A stretch of 64,000 nucleotides of DNA from Rostrohypoxylon terebratum. Taxonomy: Eukaryota; Ascomycota; Sordariomycetes; Xylariales; Hypoxylaceae. Each line of letters begins with the position of its first letter. The stretch's first letter is position 1. The notes under the pieces are model-generated. The model saw nothing but the letters and a program-made list of their open reading frames with translations, was not told where the DNA came from and ran no database searches. The translations under genes and the position numbers were made by a program. Below are positions 22,724 through 34,350 of the stretch, piece after piece. The DNA is taken from the NCBI GenBank assembly GCA_022497145.1, contig MU385918.1:62001-126000 (forward strand), written 5' to 3'.

Positions 22724-25700
22724 CTACTGGGGATGCTGTCTGGCAATTGCCATGAATTGGTCCGCGATCTGTTTCTAATTAGCCCCAGATCTCTGGAATT
22801 CGGATGCAATTATGGTTGCAGTGTGGAATAGGGGGTTACTTACATCGCGGTCTGCTTTGATGAATGGTTGGTCGAAGAAGTGGTACTTCTCTTTGGTTAC
22901 TAGCTCGATGATGACCATCATGAGGCCCCACGGCTGTGGCCAGAACCCAGCAATTCGCTCCAACAAGACGCGAACAATTTGCTGGCGGATATCAACCTCT
23001 TCGGGGTCGTTCATGTCCTGGCCAAAAATGTCGAAGATAATGTAACTGAAGTACTCAGTGGCGGGACTATAGTGGCGTAGACGATCAATGATGCTGCTCA
23101 AGAGGAAGTATCTGGCCTGGGGCTGTAGCTCGTGCACTAATAACGACAACGTGACGACATCCGGAGTACCTGGTACAAACAGTGGTCTATCCTGACGGGT
23201 CATCGAAACTGCGTGTAGGCCAATAAATGTGACAATGCTATCAATCAGTTTTAGATCGACACCAAGAGGTACGTTGCCATATGTCGTATCATTCGCATTG
23301 CTCTTGTTAATAGCATGCGTAAGATGGGCGATGGCATCTTCAGAAGGTGGATTTTGAACTAGCTGCTCAAGAATTTCCCGCATGCCTATCTCATTCAAGT
23401 AAGCTAGGCTCGCAGTCACGTCTGCCTGTGGTTCCTGGGGAACCGAGTCCGCTGCGTCCGCGCGTGGACCACAGTTAAGGACAATATTCCTCAACTGAGT
23501 ACAGTGAGGCGAGATGCTCAGGCACAACTGTGCGGCATTGGCCGACATGTAATCCGAAAAGTCATGTGCAAGCACCACCAGAAGCTTGACAACGGCACGG
23601 TAGAACTCCTTAACAACATCCGTAACGTCGATCGCTTTCAAGTGTGATGATACGTGTCCTAGGAGAGACTTGAGAAGTTTAGTGTATGGCACCCAGCCGC
23701 GCTTCGACTCGAGGAGGAGCAAGTCGGGCACAAAGCGGCGGTGTCCTATGAGGCTAAGCCACGCAAATGAAAAGCCTGGGAAACGTTCGGGTGAGATTTG
23801 CAAAAACGTGTCGGCTACCCGCAATAGGAACTCTTGTCGTCCTGATTCGTAATGAGGATTCTCTACAAAGATAACGTCGGCGCCATGCATAAGCATGGAA
23901 AAGAGACGATAGAATGCCCTTTGGTTGAAGTGCTCGCCTCTCGTGACATGGTGGTGGTTGAGAACGACGGCGATGAGTGATGTAACTGCTCCTAGGATAG
24001 CGAGTAGCCCATCTTTACGGTTCTCGCACTCAACAGCACTCTCCTTGGCGAAGATCATGACCATCTTTATTAAGGCGTCCACAGTGGCGAATGTTTCGTT
24101 ACCACTGCCACCCGCATGTACAGCCTGTTCGTGGCAGTTGATTGTCAAATCGATAGCTTTTCGCACAAAGACTAGGAAGTCATCCCTGTTTGCAATGACG
24201 CCCTTACTTCGAATCTGTCTCACGAATGCTACCTGTGCCTTTTCCGGAGTATTGTAGTTGTTGTACAGTCGAATCCATTCCTCGAAGATATACTCGAATT
24301 GATCCAAACGTCCGGTGTTGTCCTGAATGTCTTGCACCTGCTGCGGCTTGGTCAGGCCAGAGTTGAGGAACTTAGCTTTCAATCGCTGCCCGGGTTCGAG
24401 GCTAGGATCCTCGTTGATCCACTCCCACGTAGCTTCCAGGCTTCGTACGAAATCTGCGAAGAGCGCGATCGGACGGTCGTTGAATAACGTTAAGTCAAGG
24501 AGCTTTTCGAAGAATTCCAAGTAGGCCTCCTCTCTCTGTATTAACATCTTGGCTGTCATTTGATCAATACTGTGTAGATCAAGGAAATCCGTTGGGAGGA
24601 GTGCAGTTATCAAGGAAATATTGAGAATGTGCTGAGGAGGTTGCTGGTAGAAGCTGATCTGAACGCGGTCGTGTAATGCAGTACCAGAACTAGCAGCAAT
24701 CTTCAGTAACTGCTCCAGAACGTGGACGAGGCAGTCGAGGAAGAGAGTATTATCAACCCCGCTGAAAAGGGCTTGGCAAATCTTCTCGGCTGCGTAAAAC
24801 GCAAATTCGTCCGAGTTTTGTGACGTGTTGATAATAAATTGAGTGAACACATCGATAATTTCTAGAACTGGGTGCAATCTAGGCAGGTCAGTGAAATGCT
24901 CCTCTTCCGATGTCGTGGCAGTACGCTTGAGCTCGGACAAGAGCCCTTCCACTCTTTCCATTAACCCTCTTCCGTCGACAGGGCGGGCTGAGGGACGGCC
25001 GTTAGCCATCCCCGCATGGACGTGGGAGTAAGGCAACTGGGTGTTCAGATGGGGAAGAGACGGTGTCTCTGCTGGCGTAGCAAGATTTGGTATGGAACTA
25101 TACGAATCTTGAAGGACCTCGTTTGCGATATTCCTAGTAGCATCCGAGGCTGACGGGGCATGGGTCGCTACAGGCTGGGTGGCGGCACCCCTTGGCTGTC
25201 TTGCAAAGTCTTCGTAAATCGCCATTTGCTCCGCGTTCAACCCAGCCATGCTTGGAGAGAGCTTGTATGGGTTGGGAATCGTCATTGCCCATCGGCTAAG
25301 GCTGGGATCGACATAGGGCTCGTTAGGTCGCTGCACGCGATGACGGCGTCTGGCCTCGATCTCGCCTTCGATCATTTCCTCAATTTCCGGCACGGCGCGC
25401 TCCTCAGCCTGTTTCTCGATGACGCTGCAGGCAAGCTCAAGGTTCGAGTTGACACACATAATAATTGTGCCCTCGGGTAATGAGTGCGGGAGCTCAGTGG
25501 CGGCATTTCGCATATAATTAGTGATGTTAGCCCGGAGAGGCTCCTTGGAAGTAACCTGGGCCAGACTTCCTGCGGTTGCTTTGACCATGTTGATCGCAGA
25601 GGTCCGAAGTTTGTTCTCATCGGGTTCCGTGGCAAAGTCTTTATGGATCATTTGTTGAGTGCTGATCGCAGCGATTGTGACGGACCTATCGACTACTGGT

Positions 25701-28700
25701 TGGATGATGTCCTGCAGCGCTTTTGTCACGGCAGTTCGCACGATCTCATGAAGACGGGCGCTGTTAACAACCATCTCATTTGTAGGTGGGATAGAAAGAA
25801 GACTGCTGATATCCGGGATCGAGACAGGAATAGGATGTGGGGTGAGACCAGCCGGAACGGCGCCAGCCATCCCATTGAGCGATAGGTTCTCGAAATGCTC
25901 CAGAGGATCCTGCGTTGCAATATCCATTACCTCTTCAACTGGAACACGATCTTGTAATTCGCTGGAGGGCTCGATACTCTTATGGTCTAGATTAAGGTCT
26001 TTGCAGAGAACCTCAATCTCGAACTTCTGGTTGAGCTTCAGTTCCGCATGGTGATAGAGCTCGATGAGGAGATGTATGATATCCATCAACCACGGGTTTG
26101 GGGGCCGGAAAATGGTCGATTTCGAGGCTTGTATCAACACCTTACAGACGAAAGGCACAACCACAACTAATCTCTTAGTATCATGGGCTTCAATGAGCAA
26201 TTGCTTGAAAGCAATGTTCTTGTGCTTGATTGGCTGATCCCTCGCGATCGTCAGGAGACCAAGCCAGGCGCCCAAATACTTGAGATGAGTTCTATCGGTC
26301 GAATTCTGCATTGTGCTCTCCGAGTTCAACATGCGGGACACGCTTATGTAAGTTTGCCGGAGCACCTCAGCCCACAGGTCAGAGTTCTGGAAAAGTTTGA
26401 CTAGATCGAGGTACACTTGGTGATAGTTCGGTTGCATCTTCGCCCGCTCCTCAACAAGGTGGCTTGCAAACCACTGTTGGTGCCGCTCCTCTAAGATGTC
26501 ATGGATCTCCTTATGGGTCGTTTGCAATGAAGATGCCGTCAGGTTATTAAGTCCGAATTGGACCCTGTCTTGAACATCGACGATTGGATCTTCAAAGCCA
26601 ATTCCCGGAGGAACCGGATCAACATTGATTGACGTGAAGGGGGCCGTATGTGCTTCTGGACCGTCGGCCGTGCCATTCAAGACCGGTTCATTGACTAAAT
26701 GACCAGGTGTTGCAGTACCATTGTGGTTCCGTGCGCGGTCCTCTTCATCTTCTACTACTGCTTCTTCTGCCTTCCGGTACGCATCTGTGCCACGCAACCC
26801 GGGAATCTGCAGGAGCTGCTTGCAGAGTCCAGGCCATTCTCTAAAACGAGAGGTGATTTGAATCAAGGCTTGAAGTCCGAACTTGTACATAGAGTCGTCG
26901 ATACCATGGTCCCTCACAGCCTCCAAGATCATACCAAGGCCAATCTTGAGAGGCAACTCGGAGATAAGCTTGTGGGAGATGATACCACCAAATAGAACCG
27001 CGGTAGTAGCGAGGGCTTCGAGAGGATAATCGATGAAGTGGGAATATTCGTCGAAGAGACCATGGATCATGCAGGCGAAGATATCTTGATCAAGAGGATC
27101 TCGCGATTGTTTGTACTCTTCAAGTTTCTGGACGACGTATTTGACTTCCGATTCCTCGCCATACATCTTCTTGTAGTGCTCCTCCATCTTGGCGATTGCG
27201 GCAGGCGGGAGCCCATTTCCTTCCCTTCCATTAGCGTCAATGATGTCATCGAAGCCTTCTCCGTAATTAATGAGTCGAGGATAGGCTGTGATGCACACGC
27301 GCTGAACTATGATCAACTCCGGCAAAGGGTTTCGCGGTAGAAAGTCCTCGAGAATTTGAAGCATGGCGAGCACAGTCTTGACGTGGAGAGGCGTGGTAGT
27401 CTTTGTTACCAGCTGGCCTTCCCCGGGTTTCTGAGACGCTAACTCTAGGTTGGCCTTGATCATTAAGAACTGCAACAGAGATTGAGAGATGGCGGGACTC
27501 CGCTCGGCATTGTTATGGGCCCACTGAGAGAGATCAAGCTGGGATTCAGCATGCGCGAGTGCTGCTAGGTCATATCCGAATCCGTTAGGCAAATATACCA
27601 GCTCGTCCAACCAACCGTGTTTAATGACATGCTCGAAGATGAGTGTAAGATCCATCGGTTTCATAGCATGGGCATCCACGAGTCTCTGGGTAACCCAGTC
27701 CCTGTCCTTTCTCCAGAGGCTATCTAGCACGAAATCGGAGTTGTTCGTACGTCGGTGCAGGAAGTTGTCAAACAGTGACGCAAGCGTTTCTATCGCCATA
27801 GATGGCCACGGCTTGGGAACTCCAAATGCAGAGACAATGAAGATATCAAGGTTTGGGACAACAACCTCCTGGAATAATCGTTTCGCCTCGGTGCTTTGGG
27901 ACGCATGCAGGGAATGGAGCGCAACTTGGAAGATAGCTGACAGAGCAAGACTCGATACAAGAGGATGCTTCACAGCCACTTCTGCTCGCTCGCGAACCTC
28001 GGGTGGCGAGTTTGCGTATTCCTCTAGCGTGAATGTTGGCTGAAGGCCAGGAATAGTGCTGGCATCGAGTTCGTCGGGGCTCAGGGACGCAAATGCGCAG
28101 ATGAAAGACAGCTGCGTTTCGGGATGCTCCCAATGTGACCCACCCCACAAGCTTTGTATATTGAAAGGAGACGATGGATCTTCTTGGGCTTGCGCGATAG
28201 GCAGAAGAGCCTCATAAAGTCTTAGGAACTGCTCAGAGGAAACCCGTACATCACGTTGGTCAAAATATGCGACGACGTTCTGCCAACTGAAGGTAGGAGG
28301 AAGGATACGGCGAAGGGCCGAGACGAGTACGGAGGGATTATGACGGTAGGTGGTGCTAACGGTTGTGTAAGTTAATGCGGTAGAGACCTGCTCCTCACTC
28401 AGCTGAATGTTATTCGGTCGAGATTGAAGATAAGCTGCACAAGTTTCCTCATCGCGAGTAAAGTCTGTGCCTGTCCTCTGGATGTAGAGAGCTAGCGCAT
28501 TCGGCGGCTTCTCGCCTAGCACTCTGATAAGATCTAGAGCAGCTAGGACCTCCATAGGAGGTGCTTGATCCACCTGTAACCAACGCGACTGAACTTTGTG
28601 GCTCAGCTCGTGCTTAGCGGCCGAGTTAAAGTTGGGCGGGTGACCCTGAATATATCGATCGACGATAGCGGCGATAAAGGAAGGTGTGAGGTCGGAGTGG

Positions 28701-29507
28701 TCGCCATAATCTACACGAGAGATTATGTTCACGAAGGTAGGGAAATTCGTCGAAAGTATCGCATCAGCTTTAGCAGTGAACACGGTTAGCTTACTGGTGC
28801 TAGCATCCGAAGAGGATACCAACGACCTACCCTTTGTCTTTAGATCCTGACGAGACCCGAACTTGAACGCCAGCGCCAGTATAGTCTTCTCTAAAGCATC
28901 AAGTTTGAAGTGTTCCATAAAGGTAGACAGATCAAAATCGCGGAAGATATCTTCGTTGGCAGTCTCGATCGACTCGGCTATCTTGGAGGCTTGGTCAAGT
29001 TCGTGAGAGATCTTAGACATCTCCCCAACCAGGAGCGAGTAATTGCCGGGATTGGCAACCGGTCGGTTGGTGCCTGGGAAGATCTGGGGGGCATTGCCGG
29101 CTACCAACCGGGTGAAATATTTAGAAAACACCTCCATTCCGTGATCGAGGAGCTAAGAGAGAGGTAAGGTGTCATCAGTAAAAGGAGCTTAAAAAGGTAG
29201 ATTAAGAAAGATTAAAAAATCCATGGCACGGGAGACTTACTTTTTTAAGTTGATCCACCTGTAGTTCCCACTTTGCGCGGTCCTTGTCCTCCTTGATTGT
29301 ACTCAGAAGAAGATAGACCTGGGCGACAACGATTTTGGTAAGAGAACTAGTGCCCGCGGTCGGACTGCTGGTACTGGGGCTTGCGCCAGCACTCAGTGGA
29401 CCTGTCTGTGACGGATGGGGAGAATGTGTAAGCCCTGTCTGCAAACTCTGGGCAGGAGCAGGTGAGAAAGTTCCGGATCGCGAGTGAGATGGCGGTGGGG
29501 GGACCAT
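22724..29507 (-). CDS. NOT1: CCR4-NOT complex scaffold subunit NOT1
   Basis: Model: complement of 29241-29507, 22844-29152, 22724-22768; 2206 aa. NOT1 is the scaffold on which the deadenylases CAF1/CCR4 and the NOT module assemble for mRNA decay and translational control. Landmarks: a disordered Ser/Pro-rich N-terminus; a helical repeat N-domain; the CAF1-binding MIF4G domain (~943-1143, from VDVQDRVQFGLNNL to LCKDLNLD); the DUF3819/CAF40-binding domain (~1220-1406, with ARLHEIVRTAVTKAL and LSRWAMTIPNPYKLSP); and the C-terminal NOT2/NOT5-binding superfamily homology domain (~1990-2200, with FGQDMNDPEEVDIRQQ and PFIKADRD). The large exon also reads past a GTAAGT donor at 22843 for 23 codons. 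Splicing 22769-22843 (CTAAT branch, CAG acceptor) gives IADQFMAIARQHPQ, which resembles known NOT1 ends better. The first intron (88 bp) joins QVDQLKK to LLDHGMEVF in phase 0. Confidence 0.95.
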
Positions 29508-29909
29508 GAGGGTGGTGATCTCTTGGTCGGGAGGGTAGAAGGGAGAGGGAAAAAAGGGTGCTAGGAAGTTATGCGAGTCTGCGAGTCGAATTCCCTGGCG
29601 CCCCTCGTATCACCACGAAATTACGAATCACGAATCACGGAAACGATGCCTGTCAAGGGCGACAGCAAGCGTGACGGTGAGTGTGTTCGCGAGTTCGGGT
29701 CGACTATGGGAAGTAAGGGCAGCTGTAGGCGCAGGTTCACGGACTCTGGGGGGCATGGACAGCATAAGCCTAGGCACAAGTTGAACTGTCCTAGGTCGCG
29801 GGGTTCGTCCTCGATATACTCTGTATTGGTGATATTGATCGGTGGCTAGGTAAGTTGACCAAAGTTGATACCAGCCCTAGAGATAACCTGAGAAGGTACC
29901 TAGTAAAGA

Positions 29910-29940
29910 GCTGGATGTAGCTGGATGTTGCTGGATGTAG
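29910..29940. repeat. GCTGGATGTA x3 tandem repeat
   Basis: Three near-exact 10-bp copies (the middle one ends TT), about 400 bp upstream of the NOT1 start. Confidence 0.8.
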
Positions 29941-30483
29941 CTGTAGCCGCAGACGAGACGTGGGTAATGGGGTGGGTGGGTAGGAAGGAGGTTCACAAAT
30001 TTGGTTGGTGTTTACGAAAAGAATTTAAGTAGTATACACAAGCAAAAAAGTAGCTCGAGTGCGTCACTTAAAAAGAAAAAAGAAGTAGGGCGCGCTCAAG
30101 ATAACTTTGGGGGATCTTCTTACAAAGACGTGAATTAATAGTTCCAGGGTTTGTGTGGTTGTGGTATGTATGGCGGACGAAGGATGGCGGATGATTGAAT
30201 GGGGTGGTGTTGATTTTGATGGACGTATGTAAATTGAATGGTACAAGGCAAGAATCAGTTCAAGCCCGTTGAAAAGCGACCCCAAGCTTGGGTCTTTTCT
30301 TTGTCTGGCAGTGGCCTTTCCTTCCACAGGTACCTCTATTGGGGCTAATTGGGGCTGACAGGGAAGCGACCATCAAATAGATCGCGGCCAATAGGAACTC
30401 CCTCTTGCTTGCAAGAGCCTCGCCAAAGCTAGAGAAATCTGCTGAGAATTTTACAGCATAGGTAGCTGCGACTCAGAATCTAG

Positions 30484-30820
30484 TCACGTGATTGACAAAC
30501 GCAACATTTGTGCACGTTTGATAAGGACAGTGAGTGCTATGGATCTCGGATTATACAGTACATCCATACTTCGTACCGGTGACACATAAATGCTAGTAGT
30601 ATTATTGCAGTGTACCTACTACCTAGTAGTTTCTAGTACAGCATGTAGTACAGCATACGTAGTAGGCACCTACCGAAGCTACCTCCATTGAATAAGGTTG
30701 CGAACCTTCCTCAGGCAAACGTAGGCAACCATTGACAGGCATGTAACTGAGGTATGTGCAAGGTAAGTGCGAATTCATACTAGTACGATCCTCCATCGTC
30801 ACTTCCTCATGAAGCACGTG
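30484..30820. promoter_or_regulatory. Two CACGTGAT E-box motifs
   Basis: TCACGTGA at 30484-30491 is a perfect palindrome of the Cbf1/CDEI class. CACGTGAT recurs at 30815-30822. They lie 1.0-1.3 kb upstream of NOT1. Binding is a guess from the motif. Confidence 0.3.
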
Positions 30821-30971
30821 ATGCTATGGAATGCAATCACGAAAACCCCCGAACCCTACAGTGTTTCAGTGCAGACCCTTCAAAAGTCCCTAAAAAAAAT
30901 CCTAATGATCCACGGGTGCGTCATTCCACATCCACATCCACAACACGATCACAGAATCCCTTCCCTTCCCT

Positions 30972-33167
30972 TCACTTCCCTTCCCCACCCGCATCCCTGA
31001 CCCTACACAACAACCCGTTCTGCGTGGGCATTCCATCCGCAGTCCTCACCACCCACCCCTCGCTGCCCACCGTCGTCGGCGCGTAGAACACGCCCCACGG
31101 GTCGCGGTCCCGCTTAATCCTAAGCAAGCCCTCGTACTTATCCCCGAAGAACGCCTGCTGCCACTCTGGCTCTTCTACATCGCACTCGTTGAAGTACGCG
31201 CCTGCGCCGGGCGTCAGTGCTCTCCAGCGGTCCATCGCGCGGGCCAGGAGCGCGTGCGTCTCGTTCCACGCCGTGGGTGATAAGCCCCGGATCGCCGTGT
31301 TGTCGAAGAGGTCGGCGTGCATGATGGCCCGCCGGAACGCGGGGTTCGCTGCGTTCGAGGCGCCGGGGTACCCTGCCACGGCGAGCGTCGGTTGCAGGTG
31401 GATCCCGTGGAAGCGGTAGCCGTCCTCGACGGACTGGCGCAGCGCGAGCTGCGTTGCCTGGAACAGCTCCGGGTCCTCGAAGTTGGCGCGCGGGAGAAGG
31501 CGGCTGGCGAACCGCGAGCTGCTTGGCGTGTCCCCGATGCCTGCTCTGGCCGAGGCTATCCAATTCGTTGCTGGGTAAGGCGCTCGCGTCGTTACGTTGA
31601 GGCCGGCTGCTTGCAGGTCGTCGAGGAGGGGCTGCACAAATGCGGATAAGTATTCTTCTGATACGTTCGGGAGCTCGACGTCGGTCGTGAAGCTGTAGCT
31701 GTCGTTTGTGGATGTCATCCGCGATACGTAGCTATCTGAGATCCATGTGTTAATACACCAAGCAGGAGATCGAAAGTTATCTCATCGTAAAAAGACAAAT
31801 GGAACCATAGAGATAGATAATTGCTGACATACTATCAGATCTATTAGTATCTGTTGACGAATACAGGTGATAATGAAACAAGAGATCCATACGTACCATG
31901 ACGTACCACCATTGTCGACTATCCTTTTACCGAATTCATGATATAAATCGAACCCCTTCCAGAAGTTCTCGATATCTTGAGGGTCAACGGTGACATTCGT
32001 ACCGCCTGTCGAAAAACTGATAGAGGTGGCGAGTACTGTCGTGTACGGATGGGCTTTGACTACCGCTGAAGTCACGACGCCAAAAGTACCTGTGGTGCAG
32101 CCTTTCGTTAGCCAATTGATTTCATCGAAACATTCAGCCAACTTTAGATTTCACTTACTCCCTCCACCGCCACGCAAGGCATAGAATAAATCAGTATTCT
32201 GTTCCGGATCCGCAGTGACGAACCTGCCATCAGCCGTAACAACCTGAAGAGACAGGACTTGGTCGGCACCCAAGCCGTATTTAGAAGCCAAAGCAGAGTG
32301 CCCGCCACCAGCCATCCAACCACCATAAGCCCCGACGGTGTAACTTCCGGCTACAACAAAAGTGACATTGTACTTGTCCATCTGCGAGAACATTTCCCAG
32401 CTCTCGATACCGGCGCCGACTCTGCCTGCTTTACCCTTGTATTCCCCGACCTGGTATTCGGGTAGGTATTGGAAATCTTTCAGATAATGCGTCCATATAC
32501 TGAGACTTCCTAAGCCAGTTGCCCGACCGACGAAGTCGTGTCCGGTATTCCTACAGAGAAAATAGCGAATGACGTTAGCCTGAGACCCCTTCGTCTAGTT
32601 ATATTTAGGTATCGAAGGAAGAACTCACTTGATGACTAGTCTCAGGTTCCTGTTCCTCGCAAAGTTGACGCCGATCTGTATCTGCCTCGCCGTCGTAGCG
32701 TTGATAACGAAAACTGGGAAGGCACCTTGTGTGCAAGTATCTTCGGCTGTCGTCTCAAGCGTCGCGTGGCAGGTGTCGCCCTCACCCCATTCACTCAACA
32801 CCGTGACCGGGTTATTAATATAGAAACGATTCATACTCGAGTTACGAACGAGAGCCGTACACGCATCCACATCTTTCAAAGGCCCATCGTAACATACTAC
32901 CGCAGGCGGGACCCCTTTGATCAGAGCGCCTCCTAGAGACTGGTTCAGTTGCGACCATTCTTCCTCCAACGGCCAGTTGCTGCTGCCTGGGTACTCCCTG
33001 CACTCTGGCTCGTCATCGAGAGAGACGATAGTCGACGCATCTCCAAACCCGATAGCCGAGAAGTTACCAATGTGGTCCTCGGTGAGCTGGTCTTCCTCGA
33101 AGGCGAAGTTGGCGCACTTGACGCTCACGAACAATGAGAAGAAACATATGACAAGGAGAGGCCGCAT
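30972..33167 (-). CDS. Secreted FAD-linked oxidoreductase, berberine-bridge-enzyme type (VAO family)
   Basis: Model: complement of 32629-33167, 32159-32550, 31907-32089, 30972-31735; 625 aa. A signal peptide MRPLLVICFFSLFVSVKC leads to a mature chain with many Cys and N-glycosylation sites. The FAD-binding PP-loop/PCMH domain is seen in VFVINATTARQIQIGVNFAR, then NTGHDFVGRATG, where His184 is the likely covalent FAD-linking residue. It continues with AGGGHSALASKYGLGADQVL, ALRGGGGSTFGVVTS and the C-terminal BBE segment YFNECDVEEPEWQQAFFG and RDPWGVFYAPTTVGSE. Relatives include oligosaccharide oxidases (AA7) and secondary-metabolite oxidases; the substrate here is unknown. No second covalent Cys is evident near the GGGHSALASKYGLG segment. 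The third intron (31736-31906, GTACGT donor, TTAAC branch) was chosen by phase and is the weakest junction. Confidence 0.85.
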
Positions 33168-34350
33168 GCTTATGGGTGGGTAACAAGAAGAGTCTAATGG
33201 CGCGACCTACCTACTATACTGGTAAGAAGGATGTCACGGACTTATCTACAAGGGCTTGTGGTCCTCTGGACGCGATCCCGCATTCCATCTCACCCACGGA
33301 CACACGGTCTGGACTAGCCCGGAGGAATAAATCCTCGATTGCGCTTGTTTCTAAGTGCCGACTCGTCATATTAATATACTGGCCTCTATAAAAGTGAGAC
33401 CTTTGATACTATGCTCGAAACTATGTGGTAACACGATGCGGAGCAACGTTACTCATGACCAGGAACAAGCTGCAAGATTCGTTAGATTTGCGGAAGTGAC
33501 CTGGCGAAAGAGAAAATGCAATTCTCATGACCTCATGATGGACTTTTTGGTCTATAGTATAGAGTTAATAGCCGACATTGTGGCGTATCTAATATTACAT
33601 GACTAGTACTAACATGTCATCATCAAAGGAGAGAGATATTGATTCTGTTCCTCAAATCCTGCAATACATATGCCGACGACTAGGAGAAATGTTTCCGTGC
33701 TTACTCACGTAAAACCTAAGATCCCCTATAGGTAATCGTATAGGTATTCAATTCCCGTTGCGTAATTCAGGATAGCTCGATTGGTGTTCCCTAATGGACA
33801 CATATGTGCGTGTAATCGCTTTGTAATACCCAGCGTTAGTTTGGACATTCTAGATGGTTTCGGGGAAGAGACGGCAAGTCACGAGATGATCCAGCTCAAC
33901 GCCGAATAACATGGTGATATCGGCCCTGCGACTCGTCCATTGCATCATATTGACTAATCTTGGAGTCATCTTCCTACTAGACAACTGCTGCGGCGATGGA
34001 GCTCCAAGAAGGAAGGTGAATATCAGAAGTTGGAGTCGACGCGCCACGGCTGCACGGTATCACCTGCAGAAACCTTGGCTTAATACTACCTACGAGCCGC
34101 TTTCCAAGAGTTTTCGGGCGCCAAATGAACCTGGTTACCTACCTCGTGGGAGCTTAAGGGTTGGGTTGTGAGGTCTCCTTATGCCCGAACGTTGCATCTG
34201 GATGGAGTTGTCACCACTATAGGTAGGGCCAGAAGCTACCGGGTATACGGCGCGTGTTGCGTGAAACTTGAGACAGGACGCGGGAAGTTACTTCATTAAT
34301 ATTAGACCAATTATTCTACTCTATTTCTAGCTTTGTTTCAATTACTTGCT
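33168..34350. other. Intergenic region, FAD oxidoreductase promoter / phosphatase 3' flank
   Basis: 1.18 kb. Short frames of up to 88 aa on either strand lack domains. A 65-aa minus-strand frame at 33850-34047 starts with a hydrophobic stretch but has no other support. Confidence 0.55.

Larger units (their letters stand above)
29508..30971. other. NOT1 upstream region and 3' flank of FAD oxidoreductase
   Basis: 1.46 kb. It contains a GCTGGATGTA tandem triplet (29910-29940), two CACGTGAT E-boxes (30485, 30815), and a cluster of TACCTA/CTAGTA/TAGTAC words at 30600-30690. No supported gene; an 87-aa frame at 30064-30327 has no features of a protein. Confidence 0.55.

Noticed and set aside
29571..29849. 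92-aa plus-strand frame upstream of NOT1
   Set aside because: No domain; lies in the NOT1 promoter/leader and is unconnected to other exons.
31138..31563. 141-aa minus-strand frame in the last exon of the FAD oxidoreductase
   Set aside because: Arg/Pro-rich shadow of the true frame, which carries the BBE motif.
33850..34171. Overlapping 65-aa (-) and 86-aa (+) frames, one with a hydrophobic start
   Set aside because: Too short, no splice-supported extension and no conserved motif; a small secreted protein cannot be excluded but is not supported.
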